Translations under genes and position numbers: made by a program
Shown: positions 62,185 to 64,000 of the stretch, piece by piece
How the letters are laid out: each line of letters starts with the position of its first letter
Numbering within the stretch: the stretch's first letter is position 1
DNA from: Streptococcus mitis
GTDB lineage: Bacteria; Bacillota; Bacilli; Lactobacillales; Streptococcaceae
DNA length: 64,000 nucleotides
Direction: 5' to 3'
Assembly: GCF_002096845.1 (NCBI RefSeq)
Contig: NZ_NCVK01000045.1
Location: forward strand, 1 to 64,000
The notes under the pieces: model-generated
Database searches by the model: none
What the model saw: only the letters and a program-made list of their open reading frames with translations
What the model was told of the DNA's origin: nothing

Positions 62185-64000
62185 CTATCTGTCCAGTAGT
62201 TTCTTTTCTAATTCTTCAAAATATTTATGACGTAGCTCTTTCTGTAAATCATTATCCAATGCAATACTACTTAAAGCTTTTTCTTTAAAGTTAGAAACTA
62301 TTTCTTTAATTTCTTTGGAAGAAATTATTTCATTTTTCAAGTTACAAATCTTTAAAATTCTTGAAAAATCTGACGAAGCTATGCTATCTTCCACAATTTT
62401 AGTTATATTTTCTAATGTTACAGTTATATCAAATTTTTCTGATAAATTTTCTAAAAATGTCCGTGCTTCATCCTCGGTTGGTTCTCTTGTTTCTATCAAA
62501 TGCCCTTCCATAAATTCATCAAGTTTCTTTTTCAAGGCAATTCGTATTATCTTATCTTTATTTGTTGTACACGAACTAATAACAGCGTCTTTTAGTTTAT
62601 TACATTTTTGCGTTTTATCCTGTTCATCATCCCCTAGAACAAACTTCACTATTTCTTCATCTATCAAAAGCATCTCTATCTCATTAAAAGGAAGCACAAA
62701 AATATTTTTCTTTTTATAGTTTTCAATTCTTGCCTCATCCATCCAGTCATAATCAATAATGCCGTAAGCTATATTACCATATAATTCCTTTAATTTATTA
62801 TAAGCTTTTGTGTATTGAATAACTTGTTTATGTCCCTGGACTGGTTTTACAAAACAAAAATCGCTAAATAATTTGGAATAAATCTGATAGTCTATACTAG
62901 TTTTAGTTCCTTCACAAAATAAAATCGGCTTCTTTGTACCAGATACTTCGGTTAATAATGAGAAAGGCATTTCCTGTGATTCTTCCAATATCTGATAATC
63001 TAAATTATAAGGTATTTCAAATTTCTTGCACCACATGTAACTTGCATTTGTTCTTGATTGAACAAAGTCCATATTATGTGAAGCAAAAATAAATTGACAA
63101 TCAGGTCGTTCTGATATCAGTAAATCCCATAATTCATTATAGATAGCAGCATTTAAAAATGTTTCTGGTTCATCAACAATGATGTAACTATCTTCCGGAG
63201 CAAGAAGTACATTACCTATATAAAATAATATACAACGTTCCCCATCACTAAGCCCATTTATACTATATTTAGAGCCGTTTTTTTCAACTTCAACAACTCG
63301 ATTATCAGGTTCAAGATGAAATGATATTTCAGGAAAAATTTTATTCCATATTTGTTCTACTCTATCCCATAAAGCTATAGATAACCCGTCCACCCCTCTC
63401 GATTTATCAGTCGCTATCTTAGCATAATTCTTTATCAAAAATGTTATTAGTTTAGTAAAAGTATTTGAAAAATCCTTTTCAATTTGTAAGGTTTGTAAAT
63501 CAATTGTATCATATTTAATATCTACTTCTTTTAAATCTTGAATATATTTTTCTTTAGTAATTTCATTACGATTATGAATAGTGGAAACAAAATATAATAA
63601 TTTTTGAGCAGGCAAAATAAATATCTCATTTATATTATTTTTCCTCAATTCATTAATAAGACTTGATTTCCCTGAACCATTAGCTCCAATAATTATAGTC
63701 GTTGATTTTACTCTCGAAATAAAAGAGAAAAGTTTAATTATTTTAAAATTCTCTATAATTTGCGGTAACTGTGATTCATAATAATAATTGTCACTACCAA
63801 AACAATAGTATATGCTTTCTAACCAATTATCACGAAGTCTTTTATACTTTTCTGTTACATCATCAGATAAAAAAACATCATTTAATTCTCTTTTAATCAA
63901 ATCAATGAGTAATAAAAAGTAAATATCTACAGTATTATATGAAGTCTTTTTCCCTTCTTTTTCATAATCAGGCAATCTGTAAAAATCATCTTTAAGTCTG
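62185..64000 (-). CDS. AAA ATPase fused to DUF4435/TOPRIM-like domain (PARIS-type), 5' end outside window
   Basis: At least 604 codons open to the window edge; TTG 63975 is an internal alternative start. Numbered from that codon: Walker A GANGSGKS 97-104, ABC-type signature LSDGE 242-246, Walker B YIIVDEPE 264-271, switch His300 (ASHN). Then a DUF4435-like part: ILFCEGTKTSIDYQIY (Glu355) and GIIDYDWMDEA (DYD 408-410), fitting a TOPRIM-type Glu...Asp-x-Asp site, and a helical tail to 595. This combines the two components of PARIS (AriA ATPase + AriB DUF4435) in one chain. It is 34 nt upstream of hsdM on the same strand. Other AAA-DUF4435 defence nucleases remain possible. Confidence 0.7.
   Translation of the reverse strand, partial: RLKDDFYRLPDYEKEGKKTSYNTVDIYFLLLIDLIKRELNDVFLSDDVTEKYKRLRDNWLESIYYCFGSDNYYYESQLPQIIENFKIIKLFSFISRVKSTTIIIGANGSGKSSLINELRKNNINEIFILPAQKLLYFVSTIHNRNEITKEKYIQDLKEVDIKYDTIDLQTLQIEKDFSNTFTKLITFLIKNYAKIATDKSRGVDGLSIALWDRVEQIWNKIFPEISFHLEPDNRVVEVEKNGSKYSINGLSDGERCILFYIGNVLLAPEDSYIIVDEPETFLNAAIYNELWDLLISERPDCQFIFASHNMDFVQSRTNASYMWCKKFEIPYNLDYQILEESQEMPFSLLTEVSGTKKPILFCEGTKTSIDYQIYSKLFSDFCFVKPVQGHKQVIQYTKAYNKLKELYGNIAYGIIDYDWMDEARIENYKKKNIFVLPFNEIEMLLIDEEIVKFVLGDDEQDKTQKCNKLKDAVISSCTTNKDKIIRIALKKKLDEFMEGHLIETREPTEDEARTFLENLSEKFDITVTLENITKIVEDSIASSDFSRILKICNLKNEIISSKEIKEIVSNFKEKALSSIALDNDLQKELRHKYFEELEKKLLDR

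Noticed and set aside
62315-62719. long plus-strand open frame opposite the AAA-DUF4435 gene
   Set aside because: Mirror of the coding frame of the real gene; low complexity Ser/Phe-rich translation and no ribosome site.
1-64000. CRISPR array, tRNA or rRNA genes, replication origin, phage attachment sites
   Set aside because: No regularly spaced identical repeats other than BOX, no tRNA-like TTCRANNC context with acceptor pairing, no rRNA sequence and no DnaA-box cluster were found by reading both strands.

Overview
The window is chromosomal DNA of a mitis-group Streptococcus (S. pneumoniae / S. mitis / S. pseudopneumoniae cluster). The evidence is low GC content, six BOX repeats, a murM-murN pair, a complete blp quorum-sensing bacteriocin locus, and near-textbook versions of many pneumococcal core genes (trhO, apt, rplK-rplA, ldcB, uvrC, msmK, pnp, metE-metF). 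The gene order seems rearranged relative to the pneumococcal order I remember, with blp lying between a sugar-binding lipoprotein and trhO. This makes S. mitis or a close relative a little more likely than S. pneumoniae. That is inference.

Layout. 1-1740: the BOX-preceded binding protein of a YtcQ/LplA-type sugar importer. 1910-11186: the blp locus. It contains blpT, blpS, blpR, blpH, a pheromone gene blpC of only 46 codons, the exporter blpB-blpA, two leader-bearing peptides, a membrane protein, a frame-disrupted CPBP protease and an enterocin-A-type immunity protein. Five promoters in this locus share one geometry: two 10-bp boxes 21 bp apart, then an extended -10 about 30 nt further on. 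11318-18736: trhO, a conserved unknown gene, a PadR/DUF1700/DUF4097/membrane-protein operon, an MFS exporter and a GT2 glycosyltransferase. 19078-31544: apt, a methyltransferase, rplK-rplA, the M42-HIT-LdcB operon, brnQ, a rhodanese, a uracil-DNA-glycosylase-like protein, pepV, a nonsense-mutated nitroreductase and an amino-acid-binding lipoprotein. 31534-41678: uvrC with a phosphoesterase, a zinc protease, murM-murN, an esterase, RNase J2 and recJ. 41843-48307: a polar amino-acid ABC transporter, a ferric-reductase-like flavoprotein, msmK and a PucR-type regulator. 48310-57799: a pnp-cysE-GNAT-cysS-mrnC cluster and metE-metF under a MET-box palindrome.

58043-64000 is accessory DNA dominated by defence genes. 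A type I restriction locus has decayed: hsdM carries an in-frame amber codon, and a 5' scrap of hsdS is joined to the 3' end of hsdR. Inside it sits an intact Abi_2 (AbiF/AbiD-type HEPN) gene, preceded by what looks like a separately promoted small hairpin RNA with its own terminator. Upstream of hsdM is a large AAA ATPase fused to a DUF4435/TOPRIM-like domain, the architecture of PARIS-type (AriA-AriB) anti-phage systems. It runs off the window.

The most notable observations are: (1) the BlpC pheromone with an unfamiliar mature sequence and its five-promoter regulon; (2) the Abi_2 gene plus candidate ncRNA; (3) the PARIS-like fusion beside a crippled type I system; (4) a ~250-bp tandem duplication that built a complete transcription unit for a 50-residue chimeric membrane peptide; (5) a 0.5-kb array of hairpins between metF and pnp that includes two 54-nt repeats with covarying stems.
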